Assembly: GCF_030373545.1 (NCBI RefSeq)
Contig: NZ_JAUDCO010000008.1
Location: 1 to 64,000, forward strand
From: Collinsella tanakaei
Lineage (GTDB): Bacteria > Actinomycetota > Coriobacteriia > Coriobacteriales > Coriobacteriaceae
Direction: 5' to 3'
DNA length: 64,000 nt
Made by a program: the position numbers and the translations under genes. Under the pieces are notes generated by a model. That model made no database searches and was not told the origin of the DNA. It saw only the letters and a list, made by a program, of their open reading frames with translations. Below are positions 61,763-64,000 of the stretch, in pieces (position 1 is the stretch's first letter; each line of letters starts with the position of its first letter).

Positions 61763-62422
61763 ATGCAGATCATCATCGCAGGCGGCGGCAAGGTCGGCGC
61801 CCATCTGGCATCTCAGCTGTGCAGCGACGGCGAGACGGTCACCATTATCGAAAACCAACGCGAGAAAGTCGCGCGGCTGCGCCGCACCTGCCCGGAGTGC
61901 ACCGTGATCGAGGGCAGCGCGACCGACCCGCTCGTGCTCGAGCGCGCCGGCATCCACATGGCCGACGTTCTGGCCGTCGTGACCGGCAAAGACGAGGTGA
62001 ACCTCGTCATCGCCATGCTCGGCAAGATGGAGTTCGCCGTCCCGCGCGTCATCTCGCGCGTGAACGATCCGTCCAACGCGTGGATGTTCACGCCGGTCAA
62101 CGGCGTCGACGTCGCCATCAACCAAGCCGAGATCACCGTGCGCTTCATCCACGAGGGCATGAACCTGCGCGACATGTTCACCCTCATGAAGCTGGGGCGC
62201 GATGAGCACAGCATCGTGCAGGCGACGGTGAACCCCGGAGCCAAGGTCGACGGCGCGCCCCTGGCCGACATCGCGTTTCCCGCCCAGACGATCGTCGTCG
62301 CCGTCGAGCGCGGCGGCAACCTTACGGTCCCCAACGGACGCACCGTGCTGCGCGCCGGCGACGAGGCGATTCTATTCTGCAGCCGCGAGGGTCGCGACGC
62401 GATCCGGCGGCTCTTCGCGTAA
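61763..62422 (+). CDS. TrkA-type K+ channel/transport regulatory subunit
   Basis: 219-aa paralogue of the previous gene. It begins MQIIIAGGGKVGAHLASQLC with a dinucleotide-binding loop and IENQ at strand 2. RCK_C is around residues 140-215 (VQATVNPGAKVDGAPLADIA). Tandem TrkA subunits usually form hetero-oligomers. They may regulate the upstream ATPase, or a TrkH channel encoded elsewhere. Confidence 0.93.
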   Translation: MQIIIAGGGKVGAHLASQLCSDGETVTIIENQREKVARLRRTCPECTVIEGSATDPLVLERAGIHMADVLAVVTGKDEVNLVIAMLGKMEFAVPRVISRVNDPSNAWMFTPVNGVDVAINQAEITVRFIHEGMNLRDMFTLMKLGRDEHSIVQATVNPGAKVDGAPLADIAFPAQTIVVAVERGGNLTVPNGRTVLRAGDEAILFCSREGRDAIRRLFA

Positions 62423-62443
62423 GCGGTGAACGCGCAAGATACG

Positions 62444-62500
62444 GGCAGGGGCTCTTTACAGGGAAGGTCGCGCGCGGCCCTATGTGAAGGCGCCCCTGCC
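62444..62500. terminator. Hairpin between convergent genes
   Basis: Stem ggcaggggc/gcccctgcc with a 39-base loop, the loop itself partly paired. It overlaps the stop codon of the minus-strand gene. Confidence 0.5.
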
Positions 62501-63999
62501 TACCGTGTGCGCATATCGAGCGCCGCGACGGCGGCAAACGGCAGCGTGAATATCACCGGATACAGATAGCGCAGGTAGGTCGCTCCGTTACAAGGGCCGA
62601 TCAGACACACGGCAAGCACCGCGACAAGCGGTGCGACCAGCGCGCAGCCGCGCCAGCTGCGCTCGCGCATCAGGTAGATGAGCGCCAAGACGAGCGCCCA
62701 CACATACGGCGCCGAGGTCATCGCCAGCGACAGGACCGGAAGCTGCAGCCACGCCGTCCGATACAGCCCGACCGCCTGGTCGAGCACCTCGGTCGCCGGC
62801 GTGATCCACCGATGGAAATCGAAGTGCTCGCGATTGTCCGCACGCGCCATGATCTGGTCGCTCGACGCCGTGGTATACATCCACGGCACCCGCTCGCTGG
62901 GATAGACGTAGCCGTAGTAGTTGGCGATCGTCGCCGAGAGGTAGCACGCCGGGTCGCGAAGGAGCTGCGCGGCCCATACGCGCAGGTACGCGGCAAGGTC
63001 ATCGACGCTCGCATACTCGTTGAAGCCGTTTTTGACGGCGTCTGACTTGGTCGGCACGTAGCGGGACGCCAGCGTGTCGTAGCCGAGCACGCGGTCGATA
63101 ACCGTCCGCTCCTCCTCAGTGACCAATCCGTCGTCGGCACCACCGGCGATACCGGCATGCGCGCCGTCGTGCTTCTCCGCGTAGCGTGCGGTCTGCTGAA
63201 ACGGGATGGAGAGCACCTCGCGACGGCTGCCCGGCGTGATGTGGAGAGCGGGCATGACCACGGCGGTAAACGCGAGATGGGCGACAAGCGCCACGCCCAA
63301 TGCAATGAGCGACGCCCGGGCTGCGCGTCGACACGCATATGCGGCTGTAGGCACAGCGCGACGAGCATCCCGCAGGCGGATTGCGGCAACGGGCACGCAC
63401 GCGACGACCGAAAATATCACACCGCCGTTGCGCAGAAACGCCGTTCCCAAGCACGCCATGACAAGCAGCACCTCATCGCGGCGTCCCCATGACGCCGGCC
63501 CCGGCCCATCGCCTTCGCCTCCGTGCGGAGCGAGCAGCTTGGCCACCTGTGCCACCAGCAACGCGAGCGCATCGGCAAACAGGACATCCTTGGTGATCAG
63601 GACGGCGTAGTTGGAAAACAGGGGCACGAGGGCGAAGATCGCGAGCACGACCGCGCGAGCGGGCGCTTCGACACCGAGCCGCTTGAGCGTGGAAACCAGA
63701 TATGCTGCGCACGCGGCGGTCGCTGTGAACTGCAGGACCGTGTAGATGAACAGCCCTGCGTTCTCATCGCCGGCAAGCGCCTTGCCAAGCTGCACGCATC
63801 CACCGAGCAGCGCGGTGTGCGCCACGGGGTGATGCCCGTTGAGCACGACATCGGGATCGATCAGCTTGAGGTAGGAGCTCGTCCCGCTCGGCAGGCCGAG
63901 CCATTGGCGGATCTGGTCGCCCGTGTCCCCCATAAACACGCCGGGAGCGCTGGCAAGAAGCGTCGGGGCCCATGCGGCGACCAGCACGGCAAGCGGCAC
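62500..63999 (-). CDS. DUF6020-like multi-span membrane protein, 5' end off window
   Basis: At least 499 codons. The frame is open to the window edge, so the true start may lie beyond 64000. It has about 12 hydrophobic segments (FIYTVLQFTATAACAAYLVS; VFADALALLVAQVA-like; FSVVACVPVAAIRL; LALLVAPLVAVLAVCLIGPC). GVFMGDTGDQIRQWLG at the visible N-terminus and loops such as ERVPWMYTTASSDQ fit glycosyltransferase-like (GT-C shape) membrane proteins of the DUF6020 type. It probably modifies surface glycans or lipids; this is inferred from topology. Confidence 0.75.
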   Translation of the reverse strand: MPLAVLVAAWAPTLLASAPGVFMGDTGDQIRQWLGLPSGTSSYLKLIDPDVVLNGHHPVAHTALLGGCVQLGKALAGDENAGLFIYTVLQFTATAACAAYLVSTLKRLGVEAPARAVVLAIFALVPLFSNYAVLITKDVLFADALALLVAQVAKLLAPHGGEGDGPGPASWGRRDEVLLVMACLGTAFLRNGGVIFSVVACVPVAAIRLRDARRAVPTAAYACRRAARASLIALGVALVAHLAFTAVVMPALHITPGSRREVLSIPFQQTARYAEKHDGAHAGIAGGADDGLVTEEERTVIDRVLGYDTLASRYVPTKSDAVKNGFNEYASVDDLAAYLRVWAAQLLRDPACYLSATIANYYGYVYPSERVPWMYTTASSDQIMARADNREHFDFHRWITPATEVLDQAVGLYRTAWLQLPVLSLAMTSAPYVWALVLALIYLMRERSWRGCALVAPLVAVLAVCLIGPCNGATYLRYLYPVIFTLPFAAVAALDMRTR

Positions 64000-64000
64000 G

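Overview
The window looks like chromosomal DNA of a high-GC, Gram-positive gut anaerobe, most likely a Coriobacteriia member close to Collinsella. The basis is the GC-rich core genes, sortase-type C-termini (LAKTGD, then a membrane helix and Arg-rich tail) on two secreted proteins, the amaP/DUF2273/asp23 envelope operon, several zinc-ribbon membrane proteins, and many genes whose nearest families are typical of actinobacterial or clostridial gut bacteria. The genus is an inference; no rRNA or tRNA gene is visible.

Bases 1-18100 are accessory. An IS110-family insertion sequence is followed by a complete type I restriction-modification operon (hsdM-hsdS-hsdR), a yjdF gene with a structured leader that fits the yjdF riboswitch class, and a set of poorly characterised genes: a 796-aa probable membrane protein overlapping a repeat/PASTA-like membrane protein, a DUF2971 protein, a probable PD-(D/E)XK-like nuclease and a small membrane protein. 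Two regulators here (PadR; XRE-zinc ribbon-TipAS) each carry one frameshift.

Bases 18150-26220 encode two cell-wall-anchored surface proteins (a Gly-rich repeat protein and a BspA-type leucine-rich-repeat protein). Between them lies a lower-GC methyltransferase cluster preceded by a perfect 54-bp palindrome.

Bases 26714-37116 form a genomic island of about 10.4 kb inserted at the 3' end of guaA. The island brings its own version of the last guaA codons. A displaced guaA-like 3' tail and the probable original guaA terminator lie on the far side, next to the island's excisionase and tyrosine recombinase. Its cargo is anti-phage: an Abi_2/AbiF HEPN protein with an upstream hairpin RNA, a Gabija pair (gajA-gajB), a 15-repeat LRV/SHOCT protein and a small acidic protein.

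Bases 37105-64000 are mostly housekeeping: guaA, type I asparaginase, ychF, a ferredoxin-domain protein, a YitT-type membrane protein, groES-groEL, an M20 amidohydrolase, four zinc-ribbon membrane proteins, the metN-metI-metQ methionine importer, amaP-DUF2273-asp23, yebC, a P-type cation ATPase followed by two TrkA-type K+ regulatory subunits, and a DUF6020-like membrane protein cut by the window edge. The methionine importer is preceded by what appears to be a leaderless, Met-codon-rich leader peptide, suggesting attenuation control by methionyl-tRNA supply.
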